Of a DNA stretch of 64,000 nt, positions 11,391 to 22,093 are shown one piece after another. The translations under genes were made by a program, and so were the position numbers. The notes under the pieces were generated by a model that was given only the letters and a program-made list of their open reading frames with translations, had not been told where the DNA came from and made no database searches. The DNA is taken from positions 44,113,148 to 44,177,147 of the forward strand of contig CM055104.1 of assembly GCA_029204225.1 (NCBI GenBank), in the 5' to 3' direction. Each line of letters begins with the position of its first letter. Position 1 is the first letter of the stretch. This DNA is from Diphasiastrum complanatum. Taxonomy: Eukaryota; Streptophyta; Lycopodiopsida; Lycopodiales; Lycopodiaceae.

Positions 11391-12134
11391 TACCTAAGGT
11401 TACCATGCATTTTGATCCATTTGAGTGAAAACTATTCATCAATCTTGAGCTAGAAATTGTCAAGATCCATTTTCCTAGCTATCTTGTCCAATTTTGGATC
11501 AAAAGAGATCAATAGGACATTGATTGGGTCTGACCTGGTACTGTACGGAATCAGGTGCTCAGACATGTGTGAGGAATATCCAATTTCAGTTTGGGAGTTC
11601 TCTTTCATGGTTGATCCAAAAATCTTGCTAGATAGCTTGTTTTGAAGCTATTTTTGTCTAGTTTCTGATGCAATCAGTTTCATTCCAGTTGGTTGTGCCA
11701 ATCAAAAGTTATAAGCTTTTGAAGAGGGTTAGTTAGGGCACCTAGACCTGGGTGGACACATTTGGTTTGGTAAAGAGATTGCTTGTTTGATCGAAAATCA
11801 CAGCTGAATGCTTACCAATCTCATCTATATGTGATCTAGGCACTGTTTTGAGATCTTAGACATTTTGTTTCATGCAATATCATTGTATTTGAGTCAAATT
11901 TGGTTTCTTAGTGTATTTCACACGTGCTAAGAGTGTTTGATCCTAAATTTTCCCATACTCCATCATTTGATGTGAAGTAGATCTAGTTTTGGAGAGATTG
12001 AGATAGCTAGTGAGAATCATCTCACAATTTGTTGCAAGATCTTGCATAAGAGATGGTAGCACACCATTATTTGATCCTATAGTGAGAGAGAAGCAATATT
12101 TTTTGTTCATCACTTTTATTTATCTCCACTTTAC
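11391..12134 (+). other. Untranslated leader of copia element C
   Basis: About 740 bases between the primer binding site and the gag start. No domain is encoded; the open frame at 11457-11645 has no recognisable similarity. It includes further CACACGTG-like motifs near 11566 and 11921. Confidence 0.5.
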
Positions 12135-12900
12135 ATGACTTCAATGAGTTCATACTTGTTGCAACCAAGTGAGAGATTGTCTACTTCCAATTATTCAATA
12201 TGGAAGTTGAGGATGGAGTCCATCTTGATACTCCAAGATGTGATGGACATTGCACTTCGGATTGAGGAGGAGCCTCAAGTCCTTCAAGAAGTACAAAAAT
12301 ACAAGAAGAGAGCTAGGATGGCTCTCCACTACCTTAAGATGAATGTCCTAAGAACACCTCTAGGCTCCTCACTCTTAGAAATCAAATCTTTCAAAGTAGT
12401 CAAAAGAGTGATGAGAGTGCATGTAATTATGTTTTGAGAGTCAAGGATATTCATAGGGAGCTTGCATGTATTGGTGGCTCAATCAATCAAAGTGAGCTAG
12501 TCCAACTCATTCTCAATGCTTGAGAGATGAATATGACAACCTTGTCCAATCATATGCCATTAAGGAAGAGCTACCAAGTTTGGAGGCCCTTCAAAGTGTG
12601 CTTATTTCTGAAGAATCAAGACAAGAGTACAAACTCTTGAGGATGGACAAGCTATCACTCAATCATGATGATGGCAAAGTTCTATTTGCCAAGCACAAAG
12701 AGAGGAGTAAGAAGCAACATCATCACTTCTCTAATGACAAATCTAAAGACCAAGATGGAGAGGAGGAGGATACCTCTCATGCTTCTAATTCAAATCTCAA
12801 GAAGAAGAAGATCAAGTGCTTTTATTGTGGCAAGAAAGGCCATTATGACCAATTTCTTCAAGAAGAAGAATCAACTCAATCAAGCCAACATCACCACTGA
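12135..12900 (+). pseudogene. Copia element C gag
   Basis: The frame from ATG 12135 has the N-terminal gag pattern of plant copia: LSTSNYSIWKLRMESIL, then KKRARMALHYLKMNV, matching the 'Y..W...m...L' and 'a...i...l' segments of the UBN2-type gag domain. It is shifted near 12360-12440, reopens at 12520-12900 (YAIKEELPSLEALQSVLISE) and ends in a zinc knuckle CFYCGKKGHYDQF at about 12818-12858, which has lost its last Cys. Gag would form the virus-like particle. It is related to but distinct from family A gag. Frameshifts make it non-functional. Confidence 0.85.
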
Positions 12901-13534
12901 GAAAGAAGACTATATTGCAAGTGATGGAGAAGGCTCTCTTATGGCATCAAGCTTCTTCTCTTCCACCTTCAACAAGGATGACTCATGGTATATTGATACT
13001 GGAGCATCTTCACATATGTGTGGCTCCAAGAACTTTTTTTCATCTATTATGCCTTATGATGGAGTCAAGAAGACCATATACATTGCAAGTAAGCATGAGT
13101 GCAGTATTGAAGGAGTAGAGATTATTCCCTTGAAGCTTGCATCTTCTAAAGATCTCTTTCTCAACAATGTTCTTTTTGTCCCAAAGCTTACAAAGAACAT
13201 CTTAAGTGTTGGCCAACTTCCTGATAGTGGCTTTGATGTCAATTTCAATATTGACAATTGTGTGATTAAGAAGGATGGTGAGATCCTTGCATATGGATCA
13301 AGATTTGAAGGCATCTACAAATTGGATCCAAGTGAGAGTGCAAACTCTCTTGATGTTTCTTATATGTCCAATATTTCAAAGCAGGATGATCACACAAGAT
13401 GCACATATATTCTCTCTTCAAGTATTATGGTGTATGATTATTCCTTCTTATTCAAAGCATATGTTGAGAAGAAATTCTCATTGAAGATCAAAGCTTTGAG
13501 GAGTATTTTAGCTCTTGTTCAAGATGAAGCCTAA
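12901..13534 (+). pseudogene. Copia element C protease and pre-integrase region
   Basis: The plus frame, continuing from about 12890, contains the aspartic protease start DDSWYIDTGASSHM (D-T-G catalytic triad) at about 12978-13020. It then has VLFVPKLTKNILSVGQL at about 13168-13225, the conserved end of copia protease. The protein then runs into SEAN... and stops at 13534. The integrase zinc-binding and catalytic core that should follow is absent. Confidence 0.82.
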
Positions 13535-13898
13535 GTTTGATCACCTTAGTAAACTTGGTAGTGCTTGCTTTGCACATATTCCCTTGGAAACAAGGAGGAA
13601 GGATGATCCAAGCTCATGGATCATGATTGGATACTCATCCATCAAGGAGGCCTTTAGTGTCTTTACACTCTCTATTTCAAAAGTGATTGTGAATAGAAAT
13701 GTCACATTGCATGAAGATTCAATCTTGGAAGTGGCCGAGATCAAGGCTTCTCAAGAAGCATCACAAGTTATCTTTTTTGAAGGTATTCAAGTTATGATGG
13801 GGCCAATGTGTGAGCAGGAGTTTCTTCTTCATATGATTTCAAGAAGATCTTCAAGATACATGGCCGAGTATTTATGGCTCACATTACATGGAAAATAG
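13515..13898 (+). pseudogene. Copia element C integrase C-terminal tail
   Basis: Contains HLSKLGSACFAHIPLETRRK, WIMIGYSSIKEAFSVFT and KVIVNRNVTLHEDS. These are the hallmark 'l...gc.a..hip...r.Kldp....fiGYs....aYrv.....kvi.srdV.FdE' segment after the copia integrase core. The N-terminal part of integrase has been deleted. It ends in TAG at 13896-13898, and the same frame remains open after the stop into the next ORF. Confidence 0.78.
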
Positions 13899-14591
13899 GG
13901 GCATCTTTCATGTTGTATCTACTACAACACATTCATATATGCTTCTCTTCCTTTGCTTGAAATTCTATCTTGCTTCATTGATTTTTTTGGATCTCAAAGT
14001 TCAAGAAAAGCTATACTAGTTTTGTATGATGCTTATGGTATGGACATGTTTCTTGTCATTATTGACTTAGATATGTTTCCAATACTTTTTGAAAGCAAGA
14101 TATTGTATTGTCAAAAGTATGCTCTTGGTTCTAGTAAGAACAAGATTGAGCTTGGTACTCACTTTTTTGAAAATCATGTTTTCACATGTTTTGAGGCAAA
14201 TTGTAAACTCCTCTTGAGATTAAGTGAAGCATCCAAAGTGGACACTTACATCCTTGAGAGAGTAACTAGCCTAAAAAAGATCAAGATAGTCTTTGATATC
14301 AAGATTAGATCCATCCTGGATATAGTTCATTGTATGTGGACTAGTCAAGCTAGAAAGCACAATCTTGATAATCATCATTGTTTCACATCTTATGATCTTG
14401 ATCTCCATGATCCTTATGAGGCTTGGAAGCCTAATATTTCTCTATTTATTTTGCATCCATCATGCAAGTGGAACTTTCAAAGCAAAGATCATCATCAAGC
14501 ATGGAGGAAGCCCATCCAAGGCAAGGAGGCCGAGGCTCTTGGGGCAAATTTTGAATGTAAGTTGATCAAAACGAAGGCAAATTCAAGGTGA
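13899..14591 (+). CDS. Unrecognised ORF in place of copia RT-RNase H
   Basis: After one TAG the integrase-tail frame stays open for 230 codons to 14591. The first in-frame ATG is near 14040 (MDMFLVIID). The protein has no copia RT motifs (no YVDD, no YGLKQAPR) and no domain I recognise. It is mixed hydrophobic and charged, with a middle Lys/Ser/Glu-rich part (KLLLRLSEASKVDTYILERV) and an aromatic C-terminal part (HDPYEAWKPNISLFILHPSC). Its position directly behind integrase suggests either heavily decayed pol or a captured foreign sequence. A clean 690-base frame in such a decayed context is unusual. It is not related, as far as I can see, to the segment found in family A copies. Confidence 0.35.
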   Translation, partial: GHLSCCIYYNTFIYASLPLLEILSCFIDFFGSQSSRKAILVLYDAYGMDMFLVIIDLDMFPILFESKILYCQKYALGSSKNKIELGTHFFENHVFTCFEANCKLLLRLSEASKVDTYILERVTSLKKIKIVFDIKIRSILDIVHCMWTSQARKHNLDNHHCFTSYDLDLHDPYEAWKPNISLFILHPSCKWNFQSKDHHQAWRKPIQGKEAEALGANFECKLIKTKANSR

Positions 14592-14896
14592 CCTAACCAT
14601 ACTCACACGAGGAGACTGGCGAACTTTGGACCTAATAAGTTGACAAGTTTTTGTTGCGGAATGGAAAGTTTGTTATAGGCTTTCTCTGGACCAACAATGA
14701 TGAGGAAACATATGAGTACGCTGGCTTGTGTTACGTGTAAGGCAGCTCATCAATAAAGGAACTGTGAAAGTTGAGTCTTGCATGAGAGACTTGGTATTTC
14801 GAATGGACGCTAAGGGACAGTTCGTGTTGAGATCGGACTAGTGCAAACTTTGGGTGCATGTGTCTGATTCAAAGAGAGCTACTTGAAGCCAAGCTG
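14592..14896 (+). other. No feature recognised; end of element C
   Basis: About 300 bases with no recognisable domain, between the C-element ORF and the family A LTR remnant. A polypurine tract and 3' LTR for element C were looked for and not seen. Confidence 0.4.
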
Positions 14897-15083
14897 ACAT
14901 TCAAATTTGAATCTACTCAAACTCGACTCCTAACTTTCCCGCACTTTCAAAAAGTGTCTATTCAAATGAAATTTAGACTAATGAACTTTGAAAAGTCAAA
15001 ATCTAAGTCTAAAACAAAGTTGGCCTCAATTTGTCAAATATGAAAATATAACAAATATGATCAAACTAGTTGAATCTTTCACA
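14897..15083 (-). repeat. Truncated family A 3' LTR
   Basis: The sequence from ACATTCAAATTTGAATC to TTGAATCTTTCACA matches the U3 part of the complete family A LTRs at 43227-43876 and 44843-45488. The rest of the LTR is missing. Directly beyond it (15084-15093) is the complement of the polypurine tract GAAGAGGGAG, confirming this is the 3' end of the minus-strand A element. Confidence 0.8.
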
Positions 15084-16104
15084 CTCCCTCTTCAACTAGT
15101 TTTAGCATAGACTTTAATAACACTCCAAGTGAAGTCCTATGCTTCATGAACAAGTCCTTTCTCAATGCTTTGGTGAAGATATCAGCTACACATTCCCTTG
15201 AGGACACATGTTGAAGCTCTACCTCCTTTGCAATGAGTTGCTCCTTTTCAAAATGGTATTGCACCTCAATATGCTTGCTCCTAGCATGAAGGATAGAATT
15301 GGTTGCCAACCTTTGGGCTGATTGATTGTCACAAAAGATGATTGGGCTCTCTGAAAAATCCAGCAAGTTAAGATCCTTGATCATCCTCTTGATCCATACC
15401 ATCTCCTTTGTGCAATGTGTAAGAGCTTTGTACTCGGCCTCACTAGATGACAATGAGATAGTGGCTTGTTTCTTCGACATCCATGATATAGCTCCATCAC
15501 CTATGAGAATACAATGAGCACTAATGGATTTCCTATCCATTACATCTCCAGCATAGTCCAAATCTGAAAATCCAAAAATATTAGACGATGACCCCTCATA
15601 CAATATGCCAAAATCTCGAGTTCCAATTATGTACCTCAAAACTTGCTTTCCTAGCTTCCAATGCTCCTCACTAGGATCTTGCATGAATTCACTCAATCTT
15701 CCAACACAATAGCTTAGATCTGGTCTAGTAATGGCTAGATAGATTAGTGAACCAACTAGCTTCCTATAGAGAGTAATGTCCTTGAAGGATCTTTCACTAC
15801 CTCTTATAGTTAGCTTTACATGAGATTCCATTGGTGTATCACTAGCTTTTGAATCTACCATATGAAATATTTCTAGAATAGAATTAGCATATTTCTCTTG
15901 ACAAATAAAAGTACATTGAGAAGATCTAATGACTTCTATTCCCAAAATGTTATGCACTTCAAACTCCTTCTTAAGAGCACTCTTGATATCCTCCACATCT
16001 TGATTGTCTCCACCACTCAAGATGATATCATCCACATAGATTAGCAAGATGGTAACATCATTTCCAACAAACCTATAATAAAGTAAATGATCATACTCAC
16101 TCAT
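15079..16104 (-). pseudogene. Copia family A RT palm to RNase H
   Basis: A single 341-codon frame. The catalytic RT box LLIYVDDIILSG is at residues about 20-31. RNase H follows with ITRPDLSYCVGRLSEFMQDP, DYAGDVMDRKS, SWMSKKQATISLSSSEAEY and the C-terminal VADIFTKALRKDLF, ending KLVEEGV next to the polypurine tract. A short in-frame deletion joins EVH to NILGIEV where DLGNLHYILGIEV is normal, removing part of a conserved RT segment. The N-terminal half of RT continues in another frame at higher coordinates. The enzyme would make cDNA in the particle; this copy cannot. Confidence 0.9.
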
Positions 16105-16840
16105 AACAAAGCCTTGAGAGAGTAAAAAGGTGTTAAGCTCAGCATACCAACTCCTCGGTGCTTCCTTAAGGCCATACAGACTCTTTTATAGTAGACACAC
16201 ATGATTTGGCTTTGTTGATAAAATGAAGCTCTTGGGTTGCTCCATGTACACTTCCTCATCAAGATCACCATTCAAGAATGCATTTGTAATGTCCATTTGC
16301 CATAGATCCCATTCATAAAGTGTAGCAAGTGAGAAGATGACTTGAATGCTTACCATCTTTGCCATGGGTGCAAAGGTCTTATCATAGTCAATCCCTTGTT
16401 GTTGAGCATATCCTTTTGCCACTAACCTTGCCTTGTACTTGTTGATAGATCCATCTTGGTTTGTCTTCACCTTGAAGATCCAGTTGCATGCAATAGCTTT
16501 CTTGTCCTTAGGCAACTCCACCAATCTCCATGTTCCATTCTTCATAAGAGCTTGATACTCAAGATCCATTGCTTGGATCCACTCCTCTTATTTCCTTGCT
16601 TCATCTACAATTGTAGGTTCATCAAAATAGGGTTAGGAAAGCAACATAATTTCTAGAAACTACTTGCTTACCCTTTTCATCATATGTGAGCCTTGAAGGT
16701 ACTCATCTTTCCCTTGATGTTCTCCTTGACTTTTGACTTGATGAAGGTCCATCATCATCACCATCCAAAGTAGGATCCTTTACATCAACATCAAGAATGT
16801 TAAATCCATCCACACTTTCAATGCCATTTTTAGTCTGGAA
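16105..16840 (-). pseudogene. Copia family A RT N-terminus and linker
   Basis: The frame 16569-16186 holds MDLEYQALMKNGTWRLVELP, CNWIFKVKTNQDGSINKYKA, RLVAKGYAQQQGIDYDKTFA and MDITNAFLNGDLDEEVYMEQP, the fingers and palm start of copia RT. YGLKEAPRSWYAEL follows in another frame at about 16180-16130. Beyond 16570 lies the low-complexity integrase-RT linker with SSSQKSRRTSRERQVP-type sequence (about 16690-16830). It is broken by stops near 16585-16640. The same element resumes as gag at 19320 after an unrelated insert. Confidence 0.85.
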
Positions 16841-16857
16841 TCAAAATGTGGACTCAA

Positions 16858-16996
16858 AAAGTTACGTTACGTAGATTTCAAATTTGAGTGTTTTAATTGG
16901 TCCATGTGTAAGAAAAAATTGAGAAAAAAAATATAAAAAGCATCTTTTCAAAGGGTCTTTTTTGGATTTAGAACTCCTCTAATGAACATGTTTGTG
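16858..16996 (+). mobile_element. Partial copy of the foldback element
   Basis: The stretch TACGTAGATTTCAAATTTGAG ... CAAAGGGTCTTTTTTGGATT ... ACTCCTCTAATG matches one end of the palindromic element at 48630-49372 in reverse orientation. It is followed by AACATGTTTGTGAGTCTTGTGC, the same copia integrase zinc-region sequence that flanks the complete copy. Only one end remains here. Confidence 0.65.
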
Positions 16997-17015
16997 AGTC
17001 TTGTGCTTTGTCTAA

Positions 17016-17565
17016 GTCAACACCCTCCACGGACAATCTGGATACCATTAGGATGTGCTTAATTAGTCGTTCTTGTAATCTCAAATCAGATTAAACCTTC
17101 TTCGTCTATCTATATAAGCAGATCAAACATGAGAGAACAAGTTGAACATCACATAGATGTCTTGAACATCTATTTGATTGGACATCATCGATGTCCAGAA
17201 GTCTGCTAGTAAGCGAGATGACTATATACAGTTCGTGAGAGAGATAGTGCCTCTCATGCTGACACATTGTGTGGGTTTGTCACAACAGCACTCAAGAAAT
17301 TCACTGTTGATACAGTTGATGTTATGTAGATGATTTTCTTATCTTTAAATATTATTGAATGCCTGATTGTCCGATTGTTATCTATTCATAATCAGCTGTT
17401 ACTATTCCTTCCGCACACTAGTTTCATCTTGTTGAATGCACAAACAAATTCTAAAATAGATTAGCAGCGTCTGTCCATGCTCTGGAGGATTGTAGATTTG
17501 TCATAGAAGACAGTAGACCATTAGACATAATCAAACTCATATCTAGGCCTCAATTTTTCTCAACA
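17016..17565 (+). repeat. Copia family B 5' LTR (partial)
   Basis: About 550 bases closely matching 51882-52423 in the same orientation, ending in ...TTTTTCTCAACA directly before a primer binding site. The left end lacks a visible TGTTG start, so some 5' sequence is probably lost where it joins the integrase/foldback fragment at about 17015. Confidence 0.75.
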
Positions 17566-17566
17566 G

Positions 17567-17579
17567 TGGTATTAGTGCC
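17567..17579 (+). other. Degenerate primer binding site, family B
   Basis: TGGTATTAGTGCC lies one base after the LTR end and differs from TGGTATCAGAGCC at two positions, one a C-to-T change. Confidence 0.65.
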
Positions 17580-17685
17580 ACAGGCTCATATCTGAGAGCT
17601 GATATAGCTTAAGAGCTATCAGATCCGAGAGAAAATCATTCGAAACAAGAGACCAAGAAAATAGATTGAAGAACAGTTCACGGCA

Positions 17686-18480
17686 ATGGCATCAATAAGC
17701 AGCATGCAGTCAAATATTTGCACAATTCTCAACTCATCAGAGTTCACATGGAAGGTGAAGACCTCTCTCATACTAGAGGGAGAAGGGCTATTTCTCTGGG
17801 TAGATGGCACCGAAGAGATGCCTACAACCACCGACAAAGAGCTACGAGAATGGAGAGAAAGAATGACAAGGCAGTAGCCCTGTTGTTGTCATCCATCAAA
17901 GATAGCCTAACACTTGACCTTGCGATGCTCTCTACTACAAGAAAGATGTGGGATACATTGCTTACCATATTTCAGACAAAATTACGTAGCCAGATAGTGC
18001 TTCTTGAAGATCAAATGACACAAACCTGCGACAAGATGGCAGAGGCCTCAACTCCTTCATAAAAAGATAAATGATCTATTCTTTTTATTACACAATGCCA
18101 GAACAGAGAATGCAGTATCAAATGAGAACCAGCTCACCTACATGTTACGAGCTTTACCAAGATCTTTCCAGACAACCCGAATGTTGCTTGAAAGGATCCA
18201 GCTATGACACTCGAAAAGGCGGTGATCAAGATTCGAGAAGAAGTCGAAGCTCATGAGCACCTTGATCACAAGGACGCTTCTAACCAAGCTCTCTACAGCA
18301 ACAAAGAGAAGCCCACGAAGTAGTTCAAGCCTAAGAGGGAGTCCGATCGAAGGCATGATCAAGATCAGCAAATAGAGAGAGCCAACAAAGGTAGATGGAA
18401 GAACAAAGAAAAGCCTAAGCATAATGGCGATAAGAAAGTATGCGTGAGATACAAACGAAGGACATATTGTCAATTCATGT
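17686..18480 (+). pseudogene. Copia family B gag
   Basis: Starts at about 17686 (MASISSMQSN). Gag motifs are split over two frames: ELREWRERMTRQ in the first, then NDKAVALLLSSIKDSLTLDL and MLSTTRKMWDTLLTIFQ in the second (17718-18062). These match the 'W...d..a...i...l......i....tA...W..L...f' pattern of UBN2-type gag. Further frames to 18480 are frame-shifted remains of the gag C-terminus. A second copy in the window is at 49759-50120. Confidence 0.8.
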
Positions 18481-18489
18481 TGGCTAAAT

Positions 18490-18800
18490 TTGAAGATTGA
18501 GTGTATCCACTATCACAAGAAGGGTCATACAACCATGGACTGCTACCAAAACCCAAGGAACAAGCAACCTCAAGGCAAATGGGAGAACAATAATAGTTCA
18601 TCCTATGTCGAAGACCCAGAAAGCTCGAAGATGGGTGAAGAAAGGTCGAACGATGAAAACTCGACAACCTATCTGTGTACAAACATGTGTACAACATCGA
18701 CATCTGACACACAAGAGGTAATCCTTGATTTAGGAGCCACCTCACACTTTGTTACATCAAGATGGATAATGTCTGACTTTCGGAGTGTAGATCCATCAAG
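18490..18800 (+). pseudogene. Copia family B zinc knuckle and protease start
   Basis: Contains the second zinc knuckle CIHYHKKGHTTMDC, in which the second Cys is Tyr, then an acidic linker, then VILDLGATSHFVTSRWIMSD. That is the copia protease active-site region with the catalytic D-S-G altered to D-L-G. After RFIILGD the sequence jumps to the integrase core, so the rest of protease and the integrase N-terminus are deleted. Confidence 0.8.
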
Positions 18801-19318
18801 ATTTATAATTCTTGGAGATACATCACCTTCATTGATGACTACAACAAGTCTGTGCGAGTCTACTTCATTTACAACAAATCAGATGCACTCGATAGGTTCA
18901 AAAAATATGTAAACTAGGCCAAAAGATGTACAAGAAGCAAGGTGAAACAGATCAGAACTGATCATGGTGGAGAATACATCTCAAACCGCTTCACTGACAC
19001 AATGGTTGAGAAATCCTTCACATAAGGACTGCATCCTACACACCACAACACAACAACATGGCTGAGAGAAAGAACATGGCACTCATGGAAGCCGCAAGGT
19101 GCATGATGGCCTATTCGAAAGCACCAAGGGTGCTATGGACTAAAGCAGTAGCTAAAGCTGCCTATATCCAAAACAGGATAGGCAAATTAGGTGTTCTTCA
19201 CACGACACTACACAAACTATGGTGGGGTAGAGAGCCCAATCTGACACATGTGCGAATTTTTGGCTGTGTAGCTTATGCACATATTCTCGATAAGCTTCGA
19301 AGAAGCTTGATGAAATAG
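18801..19318 (+). pseudogene. Copia family B integrase core and tail
   Basis: In mixed frames this encodes integrase core pieces: [18 protein letters not shown], then IRTDHGGEYISNRF (the second catalytic Asp and its surroundings), then at 19058-19318 MAERKNMALMEAARCM and THVRIFGCVAYAHI, the region after the catalytic Glu. A TAG near 18910 and frame changes break it. The sequence switches abruptly at 19320 to minus-strand family A gag. Confidence 0.8.
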
Positions 19319-19319
19319 T

Positions 19320-20045
19320 CGAATCAATGCAAGCCAACTCATCGCTCAATGCTTTCATCCTCAAAACAAAAGTACTTGGACTTTTTTCATTCTTTTGCAA
19401 ACAAGAAAAGATTTGCCTTCTTGGAGTCAACACTCTAGAATTAGACATGAATTTATAAAGCTTCTTCAATGAATGCCAAGCATCCTTAGATGAAGTACAC
19501 TTACCAACTTCCTTGAGAAGCTCATTGATAACATTCATCTTGATAATGTGTAGAGCCCTTTTGGCCCTCTTATCATACCTCATTTGATCTTGTTATGTTG
19601 CTAGTATCTCCTCCAAACCTACAACAATATCCAAAACATCATTCATCTCAACAAGTGATTCCATCTTCACTTTCCACAATGAATAGGTACTTGAGGTAAG
19701 CCTACCATTGGCTTCCAACATGGCTCCACTTGAGATTGCCACATGTAGCAATGACCTGATCTTCTTTTTTGACCTATTTCAATACACAAAGCACTCCTTT
19801 GAACAACAACAAATGTTTTCAAAAGAAATCACAAACATTTGAAACTATCTCAAAAAATTCTCTTCTAGCACTTATACCAAGCAAATCAACACATAGAATT
19901 ATGGAATTTTGATCTATAAAAGATCCAATCTACAAAAGCAAAAAGCTTGATTTTGGTGTAGAATCCTCTCCAACATGCTCTAGCCTTGATATTTTCACCA
20001 AATCATTGATAGATATGATTTTCTCCTTCATAACCTAAAACACAA
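19320..20045 (-). pseudogene. Copia family A gag 5' part and leader
   Basis: Minus-strand gag (about 19745-19320) with MRYDKRAKRALHIIKMNV, KEVGKCTSSKDAWHSLKKLY and FVLRMKALSDELACIDS. It is the same family as 42626-41977 and 54222-53261. It is cut at 19320 by the B fragment. The leader between gag and the primer binding site (about 19750-20045) is non-coding and resembles those at 42640-43210 and 54230-54810. Confidence 0.85.
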
Positions 20046-20057
20046 GCTCTAATACCA
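20046..20057 (-). other. Primer binding site, family A copy
   Basis: The plus strand reads GCTCTAATACCA, one G-to-A change from GCTCTGATACCA. It directly abuts the LTR. Confidence 0.75.
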
Positions 20058-20686
20058 TGTGAAAGATTTCAAACCATTGATGATCCCATCCACAAAAAGA
20101 TCTTGGGTTACAAAAGAAGCTACTTTACCAATGTAGAAAAATCAGCATCTACATACAAAATGAGATGCAAACTCTAATAGAACTTGATCAAACATGAATC
20201 GAATGATAAAATATTGTTGCTGTTCATACAAAACTAGCAAGCTACTACATTTCACACATGTGGATCCAAAAATAACAATTATAGATCATTCTACACATAG
20301 AATTGCATGCAATCACAAGTATAGTGCACCAATGGATAGTAGAACCCAAGAGAAGCATGAAATGAGATAGAGAAGAGAGAAGATATGTCTCTACATGATT
20401 TACATCCTTTTATAGTAGGTCCAAACCCTATTCAGACACTTGGCTTTTCCACCAAAATTCTAACCCTACTATTTTTGGGTCTAAATTCAAAGTACCCAAC
20501 ATTCAAATTTGAATCTACTCAAACTCGATTTCTAACTTTCCCACACTTTTAAAAAGTGTTTCTTCAAATGAAGTTTAGACTAATGAACTTTGAAAAGTCA
20601 AACTCTAAGTCTAAAACAAAGTTGGCCTCAATTTGCCAAATATGAAAAATATAGCAAATATGATCAAACTAGTTGAATATTTCACA
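20058..20686 (-). repeat. Complete family A 5' LTR
   Basis: 629 bp from TGTGAAAGATTTCA to TGAATATTTCACA, with the 5'-TG..CA-3' ends of the family. It has a minus-strand TATA box (TATAAAAGGATG, about 20403-20414) and a decayed G-box CACACATGTGG near 20253. It bounds the A element whose other end is the truncated LTR at 14897-15083. Confidence 0.85.
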
Positions 20687-21420
20687 TAATGTCCAAGTTG
20701 TCTAATGTGACATGCAAGGCACAGAAAAGTTGTTATGGACACATGCAAGTGAAATTGTACATTTGTATTCTAGTTAGTGAAACATGTAGAAAGTTGGTAG
20801 AAGTAGGTGCATATCTCTACATGCAAACTTGTAGGTGTCAATATTTTGGTAGTCACTACTCTTAGAAGTAGACAAATGGCATTTGAGACTTGTACTACCG
20901 TCCAAGCGGAAGGAAATGAATGTTAGAAATAATTCTAAGTGTTCAGTATGGGAAAAAGAGGCTACTCTCAACTAGAGAGAGAAAATCAAGCATAGAAGAC
21001 TCAGGTAGAGAGAGAATTAGTCCAAAACACCAAAATCTCAATATTCACAATGTGGCAAAACATGCCCACTTTTCCTACATGAGAGAGACTCGAATTCCTA
21101 TAGTGGAGTTGCATGGAAAGTCCACTTAACTAAACTAATTCACCTACCATAGATCCACATATGTAACTGCATGCATGTATGTTGCATGTACTGCATGTCA
21201 ACTCATAAAACTGCCTAGACATGTGTAGATCACTGAAACTACTTTGCATGTTGCATGCACTGATTGCATGTGGCTTGCATGCATACAGTAAAACTTTGCA
21301 TGCTATCTAAACATCTGCATGTCATCATAATTGAATCTATCTACCTCAAATCCGAGCTACACTAGAAGGATATGTGCTCAATTCACACTCCTTTAATGTA
21401 CAACATGAAAGTGGAAATCA
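20687..21420. repeat. RY-motif-rich repeat, related to 5411-6540
   Basis: CATGCA/TGCATG is repeated at about 20712, 20742, 20818, 21110, 21165-21200, 21243-21282, 21296 and 21316. The block from about 21165 to 21390 shares order and phrases with 6060-6290, so both are copies of one repeat, probably an LTR. No coding potential. Confidence 0.5.
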
Positions 21421-22093
21421 CCATAGACATGACTCTAAACTCGAGATAGAAAGATAATATTTTAATAATCTTCACAATATAGAGAATAGTGTCCACATTA
21501 GATGATTCACTATTTCTTACATCAATTTTACATATCAAGATGTAACTAGAACATGAAGAATCGAATAGAATATAAATGCAATGATTTTTCCATGCTTCCA
21601 ACTTTGAACTCTCTGGAAAATAACAACAAACAAACAATAAATGTGATTAATCAGCCAATGCTTGCATGTCTCCTCCATCTTTGTCCTTCTTTGATATGTC
21701 TCCACCAAGAAAAACCATGAATGACCCTCCATCTCCATCTTGCCATCAGATATCATCATCACTTGATGGCTTGCTTGACCATGAATGAGTAATGTAATGA
21801 CCATCTATTAGCTTCATTTCATCAGCAAAACCAGTCAAGAATGCTAGTACAACTCTAACATCAAAATGATGCAAAACAGTTTCACCATATCTTGACAATT
21901 TGCACACATTCACATGAAATTGCTCAAACATGAGATAGAACAAGTAAAGTAAACTTGAAAAACACTTCATTGTTGCTCCCTTGACCTTACTTGAGTCTTC
22001 AAACACTTGCAAAAATAGATTCAAAGTATATTTTCCATTTGACTTCCCTTTGATGCTTTTGAGTACCTCAAAATTGCCACATTGCAAAAACAT
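21421..22093 (-). pseudogene. Recurrent non-pol segment, copy 1
   Basis: The minus frame 22093-21746 encodes LKSIKGKSNGKYTLNLFLQ, VFEDSSKVKGATMKCFSS, FEQFHVNVCKLSRYGE and FLTGFADEMKLIDGHYITHS. The downstream part (21745-21421) is continued in other frames. The same segment recurs at 39780-40399 and 40804-41330 inside family A copia copies. It has no copia pol motif and no family I recognise. It joins plus-strand copia D exactly at 22093/22094. Conservation between copies suggests it was amplified with the element, perhaps as a captured host transcript. Confidence 0.5.

Noticed and set aside
13054-13314. Minus-strand frame across copia C protease
   Set aside because: Antisense shadow of the protease reading.
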